A stretch of DNA of 64,000 bases from Thermolongibacillus altinsuensis (lineage in GTDB: Bacteria > Bacillota > Bacilli > Bacillales > Anoxybacillaceae). The stretch covers positions 1 to 64,000 of the forward strand of contig NZ_SLUL01000013.1 in NCBI RefSeq assembly GCF_004341205.1, in the 5' to 3' direction. Position 1 is the stretch's first letter. Each line of letters starts with the position of its first letter. The translations under genes were made by a program, and so were the position numbers. The notes beneath the pieces were generated by a model. It ran no database searches, had not been told where the DNA came from, and worked only from the letters and a program-made list of their open reading frames with translations. Shown here one piece after another: positions 52,883 to 62,385 of the stretch.

Positions 52883-54135
52883 ATATTTGGAAGTTTGAAC
52901 TGAAAAAAGCGTTTCAGTCACCGGTTGTCAGTATATTGATCGTGTTATTTTTATTTTTAAACTTTTGGTTGATATATAACCATGCTGGAATTCGTGAAGA
53001 GCTGAAGGTGACCAACCAGTTAGTGGAGAGGTTTGGCTACAAGATTGATGCCGAGATGGCTGCCAAGTTACAAGCCTATTACCAGTCAAAGCTGCAGAAA
53101 ATGAACGAACTTACGAGAAAAAAATTCGGCAAAACATACGAGCGTGCAGGTGATTTTTTCTCGGAATATGAGTATAGAAGCGAGGTGTTGAGTGAAGAAG
53201 AACTGCATGTCATCACTGAAACAGCCATTGTCGAAGGATATTATGAACTAATACAGGAAATTGATCAAACGTATAGTCATTTGGATTTATCAAAAAATGC
53301 GAAGTTAGACATTAATAAGTATGGGTTGAGCGGAAAAACAGCTGAGATAGCACGAGAGTACTATAAAAATTTGAACAACCGTCTAGACGAATTAATCGAA
53401 GCGGGGGAACATAAGAACTTATTTTTCATAGGATATGTGTATCGTATGCATTCGTTCTTATTCAAAGATTTAATGCGGCAAATGATCTTTGAAGTAATGA
53501 TACTAGTCGTACTCATTACCGGACATGTCACGACCTATGAATTTCAAAACCAAACCCATTTAACAGCTTATGCTTCCAAAAGAGGCAGAAAGCTCATGCT
53601 GGATAAGCTTGTCGCTAATTTGTTCGCCAGTTTGTGTATTTGCGCCGTCATTCTCGGAGCCACGCTGTTAGTCTATTTCCTTGTCTTCGATTACAGCGGC
53701 CTCTGGGGGATACCGATCAGCAGCTTCTTCAATAGTGAGTTTCCCTTTCCGTATATTTCATGGTGGAAACTTCCATTTGGAATATATCTAAGCTGTGTGT
53801 TAGTCGTTTTCATCATTTGTCAGCTTTTTTTCACTGTCATTACTTATTCGATCGCCGTATGGATCAAAAACAACTATCTAGTCTATGCAGCATTTGCCCT
53901 CTTATTTGGGCTTTGTGTCTTAATAACAGGCATCGTTCCTAAGACATCTACGGCAATATTTTGGACAAGATATACACCTTTTTCACTTATTTTAAATCCA
54001 CATCTTTGGTTCATTGGCTGGAATGTATTCACTCCAAAAAACTATGAATGGACGACGGCTGTCATATGGACATGTCTGCTAGCCATTGTAACCGCAGTAA
54101 CCTTCTTAAAATTTAATAAAGAGCAAATTGACTAG
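52879..54135 (+). CDS. ABC transporter permease 1
   Basis: A 418-residue permease with one N-terminal helix (about 15-33), a large hydrophilic loop of some 160 residues rich in Lys/Glu, then six C-terminal helices. This arrangement is typical of ABC-2 type exporters and bacteriocin/peptide-stress transporters. It overlaps the ATPase stop by four bases (ATGA). The substrate is unknown; a signal or cell-envelope stress compound is plausible because an ECF sigma factor leads the operon. Confidence 0.78.
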   Translation: MNIWKFELKKAFQSPVVSILIVLFLFLNFWLIYNHAGIREELKVTNQLVERFGYKIDAEMAAKLQAYYQSKLQKMNELTRKKFGKTYERAGDFFSEYEYRSEVLSEEELHVITETAIVEGYYELIQEIDQTYSHLDLSKNAKLDINKYGLSGKTAEIAREYYKNLNNRLDELIEAGEHKNLFFIGYVYRMHSFLFKDLMRQMIFEVMILVVLITGHVTTYEFQNQTHLTAYASKRGRKLMLDKLVANLFASLCICAVILGATLLVYFLVFDYSGLWGIPISSFFNSEFPFPYISWWKLPFGIYLSCVLVVFIICQLFFTVITYSIAVWIKNNYLVYAAFALLFGLCVLITGIVPKTSTAIFWTRYTPFSLILNPHLWFIGWNVFTPKNYEWTTAVIWTCLLAIVTAVTFLKFNKEQID

Positions 54136-54145
54136 GGGGATTTTG

Positions 54146-55285
54146 GTGAGAATTATATTATATGAATTAAAGAAAATTTTTCAATTAAAGATGGTATGTT
54201 TACTTTTTATCATTAGCTTCATCTTCTATCAGCTATTCATTAATTTTTACTTCGAACACTTTCTAAACGGGAGACCGGCTCTCGATCTTTACCGTATAAA
54301 TATGGAAATGATTGAACAGTACGGATATAAGATGAATCAGGAAGAATTTGAACACTTTAAAAAAGTATATGAAAAAGAAAAGGCTGCGGCAGATGCGTAC
54401 TTGCAAGCACGGCAGGAGTACGTAGAAGCAGGACTTGACACCTACGAGAAGTTTCGTACAGCGGATACAGAAAAACAGGAAATAAGAGAACTTGTGGATC
54501 AGATTATATTTGTAGATGAAGTTGATTTATTTTGGGAGTTGCTCGCACGTGAAACCTTGATTAAGTATTACGAAAACAGAAATTCTCTATTTTCTATAGT
54601 AGAAGACCATCCACTGACTGCAGAACAGAAAGAAAGGATAAAGGATACCATTACATCCGGCAATATTATGTCAGCGGAGGCATTCGAAAATTACAATAAC
54701 CTCATCCGTTATGTTGCCATTCTCATCGTAATAAGTATTATGTTTATGATTTCGCCGATTTTCCTGCAGGATCGCCGAAATCATGTCGTATTTCTGCAAT
54801 ACTCAAACAAAACGGGCCGTAAAATTTTTAACCTGAAACTTCAGACAGCTTTAATTGCGGCAGGCTTCATTACAACGATACAACTCGGTCTGTTTTTTAT
54901 ACTTTATAGAGGCAATAAAGTGGGAATGTTTTTGAATGCTAACATTAACTCGGTCTTTACTCATGAGGTATTTTGGTTTGAACTGACGTTTCTACAATAT
55001 ATACTTTTGACCATCGTATCAGTTTATTTACTTGCATTTGCGTTGACCATTATTGTCGCAGTTTTATCCAACCGAGCTCCTAATTATATATCAATGGTCG
55101 GATTTCAAGTGCCGCTGGCCATTTTGTTATTTGCAGTTGTTATCGATTATTTGGTAGTACGTATCACAAAGATCGGATTGCCAATATACTTCTTGCCATC
55201 TGCATATGTTTTGTTAATCCTAATTGGCAGCTTCATTTATTTCTGGTCTGTTAAAAGGGAAAAGAAAGTCGATCTTCTACACTGA
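54146..55285 (+). CDS. ABC transporter permease 2
   Basis: A 379-residue permease with the same architecture as permease 1: N-terminal helix (about 13-30), a long charged extracytoplasmic loop, and five or six C-terminal helices from LIRYVAILIVISIMFM on. Both contain the Y-G-Y-K-(I/M) sequence near the start of the loop (FGYKID in permease 1, YGYKMN here), so they are paralogues. I choose GTG 54146, six bases after TAGGGGG. It ends the sigma-ABC operon. Confidence 0.75.
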   Translation: MRIILYELKKIFQLKMVCLLFIISFIFYQLFINFYFEHFLNGRPALDLYRINMEMIEQYGYKMNQEEFEHFKKVYEKEKAAADAYLQARQEYVEAGLDTYEKFRTADTEKQEIRELVDQIIFVDEVDLFWELLARETLIKYYENRNSLFSIVEDHPLTAEQKERIKDTITSGNIMSAEAFENYNNLIRYVAILIVISIMFMISPIFLQDRRNHVVFLQYSNKTGRKIFNLKLQTALIAAGFITTIQLGLFFILYRGNKVGMFLNANINSVFTHEVFWFELTFLQYILLTIVSVYLLAFALTIIVAVLSNRAPNYISMVGFQVPLAILLFAVVIDYLVVRITKIGLPIYFLPSAYVLLILIGSFIYFWSVKREKKVDLLH

Positions 55286-55331
55286 AAAACAAGTCAGCCC
55301 GTTAATTCATATCACAACAAGGAGAATGATT

Positions 55332-55424
55332 ATGAATAAAAAAATAAAAATTTGTATCTTTCATTTGTTGAGCGGTCTATATAATTATCCCATCTCTAAG
55401 ATTTTTGGTCTAATCAGAGAATAG
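55332..55424 (+). CDS. 30-residue peptide ORF
   Basis: ATG 55332 follows AAGGAGAATGATT, a strong ribosome binding site, and encodes a basic peptide beginning MNKKIKICIFHLLSGLYN. It lies 47 bases after permease 2. It may be a real small peptide of the operon or a remnant of a larger gene. There is no independent support. Confidence 0.3.
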   Translation: MNKKIKICIFHLLSGLYNYPISKIFGLIRE

Positions 55425-55465
55425 ACTATCTAACCATGATTTACTCTCTGTAATAGATGAAATAG

Positions 55466-55627
55466 CCGACTTTAGGGTACGATCCCGAATTAACTGATGA
55501 AGAGCAATGCCTTAAAGAAGGAAAATAGTGGCCGCTTGAAGAAATGAAAAATGACAAGCATGTATCAAAATTATCTTCTATAGTTGGCATCAACAATCCT
55601 AAAAAATATCTACTAAGGTGGCGATAA
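55466..55627 (+). pseudogene. fragment of an unrecognised gene with internal stop
   Basis: The frame reads LGYDPELTDEEQCLKEGK, then TAG, then WPLEEMKNDKHVSKLSSIVG and NPKKYLLRWR before a stop that overlaps the next gene's ribosome binding site. Composition is protein-like. It probably is the last part of a gene that was upstream of and coupled to the nuclease-like gene. Not recognised. Confidence 0.35.
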
Positions 55628-55630
55628 TGC

Positions 55631-56992
55631 ATGACAATCGCTGAAATTCACGGAAAGCTTCCAGAATATGAAGGGATGGAGGATTTGCTGACATCCGATG
55701 TGTTTTCTACCTTCAAATACTTGCCTGTAGAGCTAGCTTTCATTCCTTTTCTCAAACGTGCTGTGAATTTTTGTACAGGTGAAACGATCAACTATTCATT
55801 TGACGATGTCATAAAGGCCGATTATATATTTTGGCCGAAAACCTCCTACTTTAAACGGGAACCTGATTTACTTATCTTATTAACTCGACGCAATCAATCT
55901 CCCATTTCTATCGTTGTAGAGGCTAAATATCGAAGCGGGAAAAGCAACGTCAACCGTGAGAATGATTTACAGGAGCTGCAGCTGCTTGATGGCGATCAAT
56001 TAGCGGAACAATATTATGAATTGGTAAACAAGAATTTTAATATTGCCCAGCCATATAAAGAACTGTTAATGGAATCAAAAGATCGATTTTTATTGTTTGT
56101 AACTGCCCATGATGCACTGCCAAAAAATGTAACGAATGAAACAGAAAAAATCCTCGGTAAAATAGGGTTATGTGATGAAGACACGATGCACTTTTACTGG
56201 GTAAATTGGCAAGCTGCATGGAGTGTTGCTGATGAAGCATTGAATAACGAAGCTAACATCCCTTTGGGTTTCAAATTAATGTTAGCGGATTTAAAAGTTT
56301 TATTAGAACGAAAGGGGCTTCGTCCTTTTAACGGCTTTAGTCACCCAAACCAAAACGTGCTTTTCAAAGACTTTTATTTTTGGGGAGAGGAAAAAATGAA
56401 GTTAGGAAAAGAAATCAAAAATATATATGATGCAATGCTGAAAATATGTACTGAAGCGAGCCACTTCATTTCTGTTGTCAATGACCTTTTTGTCAAATAC
56501 GGCTGGAATCCTGTCGGGGGAAATGGGGTGATGTGGGACCGTTCCACTCATTATGCTCAACCTCGTTTTTGGCTGCCGTATTTTCAGCAACGTGTTTTTT
56601 CAACTGAACAAGATCCTACAAAGGGAGTAGGAATCAACATTATCTTTGACGAAGCTTATGGAAATTTAACAAACACGATTCCTTTTGTTTCCTGTTGTTA
56701 CATCGAAACAGAAAATAGTATCCCGTTAAATAAGTGTGATGAAATTTACTGTGCAGGCTGGAGTGAAACATCAGAGGTGCTCGACGAAAAACATAGCAAA
56801 CTCTATCAGACCATCCATCCAAATCGTATGTCGATCGTTAATTATTTTCTACCGCTCGATGTGTTATCTAATCAGCAAGCAGTTGAAAGCTATATTATAA
56901 AACCCTTAATTGAACTATACAAAGGAAACACAACTAAAGCTTATGAACTCATTCAGTCAGTTTGTCTTACAAGAGAAGAATTAAGTTCTTAA
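55631..56992 (+). CDS. PD-(D/E)xK-type nuclease-like protein
   Basis: A 453-residue protein. Near residues 77-102 it reads EPDLLILLTRRNQSPISIVVEAKYRSGKS: a PD, spacing of about 18 residues and ExK followed by SGKS, the active-site pattern of PD-(D/E)xK nucleases. The rest, about 350 residues, has no motif I know and may bind DNA or a partner. ATG 55631 follows AAGGTGG. No methyltransferase is adjacent, so it is not an ordinary restriction enzyme. It could be part of a defence or genome-island module with the coiled-coil gene downstream. Confidence 0.6.
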   Translation: MTIAEIHGKLPEYEGMEDLLTSDVFSTFKYLPVELAFIPFLKRAVNFCTGETINYSFDDVIKADYIFWPKTSYFKREPDLLILLTRRNQSPISIVVEAKYRSGKSNVNRENDLQELQLLDGDQLAEQYYELVNKNFNIAQPYKELLMESKDRFLLFVTAHDALPKNVTNETEKILGKIGLCDEDTMHFYWVNWQAAWSVADEALNNEANIPLGFKLMLADLKVLLERKGLRPFNGFSHPNQNVLFKDFYFWGEEKMKLGKEIKNIYDAMLKICTEASHFISVVNDLFVKYGWNPVGGNGVMWDRSTHYAQPRFWLPYFQQRVFSTEQDPTKGVGINIIFDEAYGNLTNTIPFVSCCYIETENSIPLNKCDEIYCAGWSETSEVLDEKHSKLYQTIHPNRMSIVNYFLPLDVLSNQQAVESYIIKPLIELYKGNTTKAYELIQSVCLTREELSS

Positions 56993-57135
56993 ATAGAGAA
57001 GAGGAGAATCTTTAAATGAAATGAATAAGAAGGCGAGACTGAAATGATTCCCCTAATCATGTTGAAGCGGCGTGGTTACTGAAATCTACCATTTTTTAAG
57101 CAGCAAACGCTAATGCCAAAAAGAAGGTGTTAATA
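56993..57135. other. intergenic between nuclease-like and coiled-coil genes
   Basis: About 140 bases with no gene. A plus-strand AAGAGGAGAATC word near 56999 resembles a ribosome binding site but no frame of size follows. Confidence 0.35.
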
Positions 57136-58476
57136 ATGTCATTAATTAATCAAATCATTAATCACCCAATGTATTCTACTTTGGATAAAGCAAAAGAATC
57201 CTTAGAAAACATTGAAAACAACGAGGAGTTTATCAGTAGCCTTGATGAATACGCTATACAAGCATTAAATAGAACAAGAGCTGTTCTCTCCCATTTGAAA
57301 GTTCGCATAAATTCGATAGATCCTTTATTATTACGTAAAGCATTGCAGGATCAGATAAATACTGAACTCAACAATATTAATAATCAACTAATAGGTTTTG
57401 AAACAACTTTTAAAAATCATAATAATTTGAATAATTTAAACCAAAGATTAGATAATATTTTAGCCTATACAAGCCAAATAGTTAACTTAATTAATGAGGA
57501 TTCAATTGAGACAATTCGTGAAACTGTTACTTCATTTAGAAAATCAGTTGGACAGCAGAAATCTTTTTTGGAGCGGCAACAAGAAGAATTTTTGGAAAAG
57601 TCATCTTCTATTTACAATCAAATTGAAGATTTTAAACAGAAGATAGAAGATTATGAGTCAAGGCTTAATTCGGAGTTACAAAAAATTCAAGATAAATATA
57701 ATGAATTCCACCAAAATTTCATTACTTCTCAAGAGTCTAGATCTCAACAATTTTTAGAACTTAAAGAAGAGTTCATTGAAGAATTTAGAGAACTTACTGA
57801 AACTTTAAATAAAGAAACTCAAGAAATTATATCGTCATTTAAAGAGGAATTCGATTCTGCAAAAGAAGAGTTACTTTCAACTCAAGAATCCTTTTTTGAA
57901 GAAACTAAACAAAAACTGGCTGATTACGACAGTATGTTAGAGTCCCATAAAAAATCAGTGGAGGAATTAGTGGGGATTATATCAACCAGTTCAATTTCTG
58001 GACACTTTAAAGAGGTTGCTGATTATAAGAGAAAACTAGCTAATAGATGGCAAATAGGAACTATACTTTCATTCTTATTAACAATTGGATTTGGTTTTTA
58101 CACTTTTATAATTGAAAAAGATAGTATTGATTGGCCTGGATTAGTTGCACGAATTGTTGTCACGGCTGCTCTAGGTTCCCTTACTGCTTATGCTGCAAAA
58201 CAAGCAGCGTATAATGAAGCAGAGGAAAGAAAAAATAGAAAAATGGAAGTGGAGTTAAAAACGTTAAATCCATATCTTGCATCCTTCTCACCTGAAGATC
58301 AAATAAAACTTAAACAACAATTGTTTCCTCTTATTTTTGGTAAGGAAGAAGTTGCGGTTAGCCAAGAATCTACTCAAACAAGTGTTAATAGCCTAAACTC
58401 AAATAATGCTGCTTTAGATACTAACTTGTTACTACAAACTGTTATGGAATTTATTAAAAATTCTAAAAATCAATAA
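57136..58476 (+). CDS. coiled-coil membrane protein, unknown
   Basis: A 446-residue protein made almost entirely of amphipathic helix from residue 60 to about 300 (Gln/Glu/Lys-rich, e.g. FLERQQEEFLEKSSS and EEFRELTETLNKETQE). Two membrane helices follow at about 305-350 (IGTILSFLLTIGFGFYTFI and LVARIVVTAALGSLTAY), then a conserved-looking AKQAAYNEAEERKNRKME stretch and a short tail. ATG 57136 after AAGGTG. Such coiled coils with a membrane hairpin occur in phage-defence effectors and in membrane-tethered sensors. AT-rich and beside the nuclease-like gene. Confidence 0.55.
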   Translation: MSLINQIINHPMYSTLDKAKESLENIENNEEFISSLDEYAIQALNRTRAVLSHLKVRINSIDPLLLRKALQDQINTELNNINNQLIGFETTFKNHNNLNNLNQRLDNILAYTSQIVNLINEDSIETIRETVTSFRKSVGQQKSFLERQQEEFLEKSSSIYNQIEDFKQKIEDYESRLNSELQKIQDKYNEFHQNFITSQESRSQQFLELKEEFIEEFRELTETLNKETQEIISSFKEEFDSAKEELLSTQESFFEETKQKLADYDSMLESHKKSVEELVGIISTSSISGHFKEVADYKRKLANRWQIGTILSFLLTIGFGFYTFIIEKDSIDWPGLVARIVVTAALGSLTAYAAKQAAYNEAEERKNRKMEVELKTLNPYLASFSPEDQIKLKQQLFPLIFGKEEVAVSQESTQTSVNSLNSNNAALDTNLLLQTVMEFIKNSKNQ

Positions 58477-58901
58477 TGCGGATTTTGTTGCTGGGAAATT
58501 CGAAAGGATTAAAGGTACAATTTCAACAATTCAGTTCTTTTTCATTTTGATTACCATTCAGACTATATTCATGATAGCTTATTTGTAGTGTGAGCCACTA
58601 CGACATTGACAAAAGAAGAATAGTTCTCCACGTAAAATCTACATAGACAATTTACTTACCTCTCATTGTAAGGGGGACATGTTGAAAACTATAGCTACGG
58701 GGTTTTTGATAGTTGGAAAAGAGATGTATGACGCAAATGATGGAGAAACGCTTTGGTGATAAATTTGTTTTTTCTTGGGTTTCTTTAAAAATCTTATGTA
58801 AACCTCTAGGTCCAATTTATCACCATTTTTACTTAGTATAGAATAGGTTGGTAAGTGCTTTAACAAGATCGTGAATACTGTCGAATTTATCCGTTGGAGT
58901 A
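58477..58901. other. intergenic with a 26-residue gene start
   Basis: Mostly noncoding. At 58679-58759 ATG, behind GTAAGGGGGAC, opens a 26-residue frame MLKTIATGFLIVGKEMYDAND and so on, which looks like the start of a hypothetical gene that was cut. The remainder shows nothing. Confidence 0.3.
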
Positions 58902-58931
58902 CGAAATAACGATAAGGAAAAATTAGTCGAA

Positions 58932-59357
58932 TTGGATGTTTCTAATACCGAGCCAAAGATAGGTGAGATTAAAAAAGTAGTTCAAAGGGTGATTGAATCA
59001 AAAAATATTGGAGAATTTTCAATAAAAGTCCACAAAATTAATATGGAAAAACGAGAGCAAGAAGTTAGATGGCGTCCAGTAATTCATACAATTGCTGAGG
59101 GATTAATGAGTCAAAAAGAGTACAAAGTGAAGGGAGTAGGTTATTCTAATCATCCTTCGCCAATGACGATTACAATTAAAACAACAGTTTCATCATCAGA
59201 TCCAAAAGCAAAGGAACTTGGAAATAAAATCGAGAAAATGGTAATTGATTTCATTAACTCAACAGAGGCGAAAAAAGCAGTAAAAGATGACCCTTATAAA
59301 ATTATTGTCGTCTATAGCAAAGATAAGAAAAAACTTAATCAAATAACCCTTCCATAA
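58932..59357 (+). pseudogene. DUF4030-like protein, 5'-truncated
   Basis: The frame continues upstream of TTG 58932 without a start (LSVGVRNNDKEKLVELDVSNTEPKIG from about 58878) and therefore lacks its N-terminus. The rest (INMEKREQEVRWRPVIHTIAEGLMSQ to the C-terminus) resembles the DUF4030 family of Bacillus proteins. DUF4030 function is unknown. The upstream sequence has a TGA in frame just before. It could still be translated from TTG 58932 as a short product, but there is no good ribosome binding site. Confidence 0.45.
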
Positions 59358-59482
59358 TCTGTAATGTAATGAAACGTGGCATAGGTGACTAACGGTACAA
59401 GTTTATTGAACAAAGTCTAGGTGATAAAATTAAAAAGCTTGCGGATGGAGGCGGAACTGCGGGTAGGGCAATGTTTTGATCC

Positions 59483-59584
59483 GAACTTGTCGAAGAACAG
59501 AAGACGATTCGAAATCAAATGATTCGCTGATTCGCTCGATATTTTCCAGAGTTTACGCAAGTCTTTCCGTCTTTTAACCAGTAG
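59483..59584 (+). mobile_element. IS110-family transposase fragment
   Basis: The frame reads ELVEEQKTIRNQMIR, a TGA, then FARYFPEFTQVFPSFNQ. This is the ELV-E..R..LRNRLHRLL..YFPEF..VF block in the DEDD/linker region of IS110 transposases. Upstream, from about 59410, LGDKIKKLADGGGTAGRAMF may be part of the same frame family. Only a tiny remnant remains. Confidence 0.5.
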
Positions 59585-59682
59585 TGGCAACGAAACGTAC
59601 CCACCCACTGTCATATACAACAGCTTACACCCGTTGCTATATCAAAATTTATAGATATCAACATTTATAGAGGGAGATAATT

Positions 59683-60177
59683 ATGGATAAATTATCAAAA
59701 ATATTATTTGGAGCTGTCATTACCGTATTTATTATTTTGACGATTATAGTTATCATATTTCAACAAGACGGCTTATTATCAGAGGATTACAGTACTTTTC
59801 CGCCTGAAGCCAAATTAATTACAAATAACAAAGAATACATACTAGATTTAGGAGCTTACAAATGGGAAGTAGGGAATAGTGTCTCTGAAAATAAGATGGA
59901 AGAAAATATAAGTGTTTATACTTTGGGGCAAAATAAAAACCCCATAGAAGTAAATAAAAAGCAGATGGCAAAACTTCAGTTTATTAAGCATCAAGAATTT
60001 AAGCTTGAGCAAATAATAGCCTATTTGTGGAGAGATGAAAATCAAAAAGAGGAATCAAAGGTAGAGAGAAATCATACTTTTATTCTGCCAAATAATCCAG
60101 GGAACTATGTATTAGAACTAAATATAAAAAGTAACAGAGGCCATGTCCAATATGTCGGAAAAATTGTTGTAAAATAA
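59683..60177 (+). CDS. membrane-anchored exported protein, unknown
   Basis: A 164-residue protein with a short basic N-terminus and one strong membrane helix (about residues 7-26), then an outside domain rich in beta strands, with no cysteine. ATG 59683 after GAGGGAGATAATT, a good ribosome binding site. The layout is that of Bacillus small surface or anti-sigma-like proteins but no family is recognised. It ends at its own terminator. It sits between two mobile remnants. Confidence 0.5.
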   Translation: MDKLSKILFGAVITVFIILTIIVIIFQQDGLLSEDYSTFPPEAKLITNNKEYILDLGAYKWEVGNSVSENKMEENISVYTLGQNKNPIEVNKKQMAKLQFIKHQEFKLEQIIAYLWRDENQKEESKVERNHTFILPNNPGNYVLELNIKSNRGHVQYVGKIVVK

Positions 60178-60203
60178 GGGCTTAAACGCTCTTATTTTTT
60201 TGT
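60173..60203 (+). terminator. terminator of 59683 gene
   Basis: AATAAGGGC and GCTCTTATT pair over six bases; seven Ts follow. Confidence 0.75.
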
Positions 60204-60303
60204 GTCTGGATTGTTATTTTTACAAAGATCCTGATTACAAATACAGGTACGTACTCTGATTAAAAAGGCACAACAAAGATTCTTTTTTAGGAATACACTG
60301 CTC

Positions 60304-61170
60304 GTGATTTCCTTCATCCTTGTTATTGTTCCTCTTTTGACGATGTTTTCTGTTGTTTATTATGCAAGCGGAGGGGATCATGGCAAAGGAAATGATTTTA
60401 TTCGAACGATCAGAACTGTAAGTGAAATGACGGACCCAAATGTATATGTGGATTACGATACCGTTAGCGACGAAATCAACCCGTTTACCATGAGTGTAAC
60501 AACCGATAAATATAAAATGATTGATGGTAAGAGGAATTATTTAGGTAAGGATACTTACAAACTGTTCTTGAATGATGTTTTTGAAAAAGAATCCAATTAT
60601 CGACCCATTAGATATTCCATTAACCACATTAAAATAAGGTTTGTTCATCCGAAAGCAAAATACTTTTTACCTGACGAAAGATGGGATATTCAATTCCTTC
60701 CGAACGGTTGGCCGCTTGAAGTCTATATTTCCTTGGATCAATCCTATTCTTTAAAAGAAATCAACGAGAAATTTAAAGGATATACCATTACATGGCTTGC
60801 GTTAGACACAGGTGTAGAAGAAAAAATGAGGAATGATCTAGATTTTATTCGAACACCAGCGATTGGTTTTCCTTATAGAAAGGTGAATCCTCACTCTATT
60901 TTTGATCGTGATTTCAACAATTATGATGAAGTGGTAAAAGGATTAGAACTATTGAACAAATACGAAAAATGGGCAACTGATTTAACAGAATATAAAGATT
61001 TAAAAATTGATGAGCGATTAAAGTGGGTCAAAAATCAGAAAGAATTAAAGATCTATGGAATTTCCATTACAGGTACCGCCAAAGATGTTTCTTCTCTGGA
61101 AAAAATGAAAGAGGTTAAAGCCATTCGATTAGGTCAGATAAATTACCCGCAACAGGGAGATGATGAATAA
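60304..61170 (+). pseudogene. anti-sigma factor (YhdL type), 5'-truncated
   Basis: Protein similar to the SigM negative regulator YhdL: the first hydrophobic helix FILVIVPLLTMFSVVYYASGG, then GNDFIRTIRTVSEMTDPNVYVD, and the C-terminal Sigma_reg_C region with KFKGYTITWLALDTG and GISITGTAKDVSSLEKM. GTG 60304 is inside the membrane helix. In-frame residues (VRTLIKKAQQRFFFRNTLL) run upstream to a TGA near 60245 but no start codon or ribosome binding site is there. The cytoplasmic sigma-binding domain, about 70 residues, is missing, so it cannot hold a sigma factor. The partner sigma is absent here. Confidence 0.65.
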
Positions 61171-61338
61171 ATGAAAATAAAGCTACCCAATATCAATATG
61201 ATTAACACCTTAATAGCGTTATTCCTGCTTCTTTTGTTAAATGTTCAACTTCTGACCAACTTACCAATCTTCCCTTTTGGTTACGTAATCATTTCATTCT
61301 CATTGTTTCATGTGTTGTTATGTTTTTATTTAGTATAG
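61171..61338 (+). CDS. small membrane protein after anti-sigma gene
   Basis: A 55-residue, very hydrophobic protein with two membrane helices (about 9-28 and 34-54), starting two bases after the anti-sigma stop codon. In SigM operons a small membrane protein, YhdK, follows YhdL and helps restrain the sigma factor. Position and size fit such a role, but the sequence alone does not prove homology. Confidence 0.45.
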   Translation: MKIKLPNINMINTLIALFLLLLLNVQLLTNLPIFPFGYVIISFSLFHVLLCFYLV

Positions 61339-61552
61339 GAATTAACTATCATCCATAAATAAATTTTTGTCTACAGTCTGACAGCTTAGATGATCTCTAA
61401 ACTGTTTTTTATTATCAAAATTGATCACCATATTCGTTTATATGAGTATATACCCGTGGTGCTAGATAAAATCAGACAAGCATAAAAATAGCCCTTGCAT
61501 GAGGATCTCCTTAAAATGAAAGTGCGACCAAACATTTAAAAGGAGAATTCAC
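61339..61552. other. intergenic upstream of the IS982 remnant
   Basis: No gene seen. It probably contains the left end of the IS982-family element; AAAGGAGAATTCAC at the right edge is the old ribosome binding site of the transposase. Confidence 0.3.
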
Positions 61553-62089
61553 ATACAAGAGTACTTTCATTTTACAACAGATCGAGCCAAACTTCAAAAA
61601 CAATATTTGTTTTTTGTATCGACTCAACTATCGAGTATCCAGATTCATCTTCAACGTCGAAATCGTCATTTGTTGAAACAGGAAGACGAGGTCATCATCA
61701 CCGTCCATGTCCGCGGAAAATTGTTGGGCTTCACTTCCGAACGGGCTTGGCATCGGTTTGTGATCGGGAATTTGTTCCCCAAGGCCTTGTTCCCTGAACG
61801 TTCTCGGTACAACCGTCGCTGCCGAGCGCTTGGCTTTGCGATCAAGTGGGTACGACACCAGCTGGCCAAGCGCGGGCAACACCATGCGTATGCGGTTGTG
61901 GACAGCTTGCCGATCGAGCTGTGTCATTCAGCCCGAATGCATCGCGTCACGTATAACCTAGGTGACAAAGGGTGTATCAGCAAAAAGCTGCAAAAGAAGC
62001 TGTACGAAGAACACCAAGTCGCTTTTTGGACGCCCGTTCGAAAAAATCAGCGAATTCGCCAATATTCAACAAATGGGCCGTATTGTTGA
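61553..62089 (+). mobile_element. IS982-family transposase, inactivated
   Basis: Transposase remnant of about 178 residues. The codon 61553-61555 at the expected start is ATA, a single-base change from ATG behind AAAGGAGAATTCAC. IS982 features are LFPERSRYNRRCR and VDSLPIELCHSARMHR with the catalytic Asp. After that the sequence jumps to NLGDKGCISKKLQKKLYEE, so some 50-80 residues between are lost, and the end after FWTPVRKNQR is degraded. GC content is far higher than around it, as for an element from a GC-rich relative. Confidence 0.8.
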
Positions 62090-62198
62090 ATAGCGTACCA
62101 GTTATTTTTAAAGGAAAATACTTATAATTAACGGGATGTTGCACAATAAGCCCAATATCCTTCTTTTGATGTTTTTTGTGTTTGATATTCTAATTTTA

Positions 62199-62231
62199 AG
62201 AAGCATCTCTGTGAAATCAGAGATGCTTCTA
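62199..62231. terminator. hairpin downstream of the IS remnant
   Basis: AGAAGCATCTCTG and CAGAGATGCTTCT form a perfect 13-bp stem with a 6-base loop. T-rich only weakly, so it may terminate either strand. Confidence 0.6.
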
Positions 62232-62385
62232 TAATTATATGAGAATCAATGGTAAGGTTTTCCTGACTTCAAGTTTTCGGTCAAATTTAACAACAAATTT
62301 TTATCAACATTTAATAATTTTTTATTGTAAAACGATAAATAATGTATTAAAATTCATTCAAAAATAAATAAGTGAGGTGCTTTTT

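Noticed and set aside
55631-56992. Restriction endonuclease of a classical R-M system
   Set aside because: A nuclease-type motif is present but there is no methyltransferase or specificity gene nearby.
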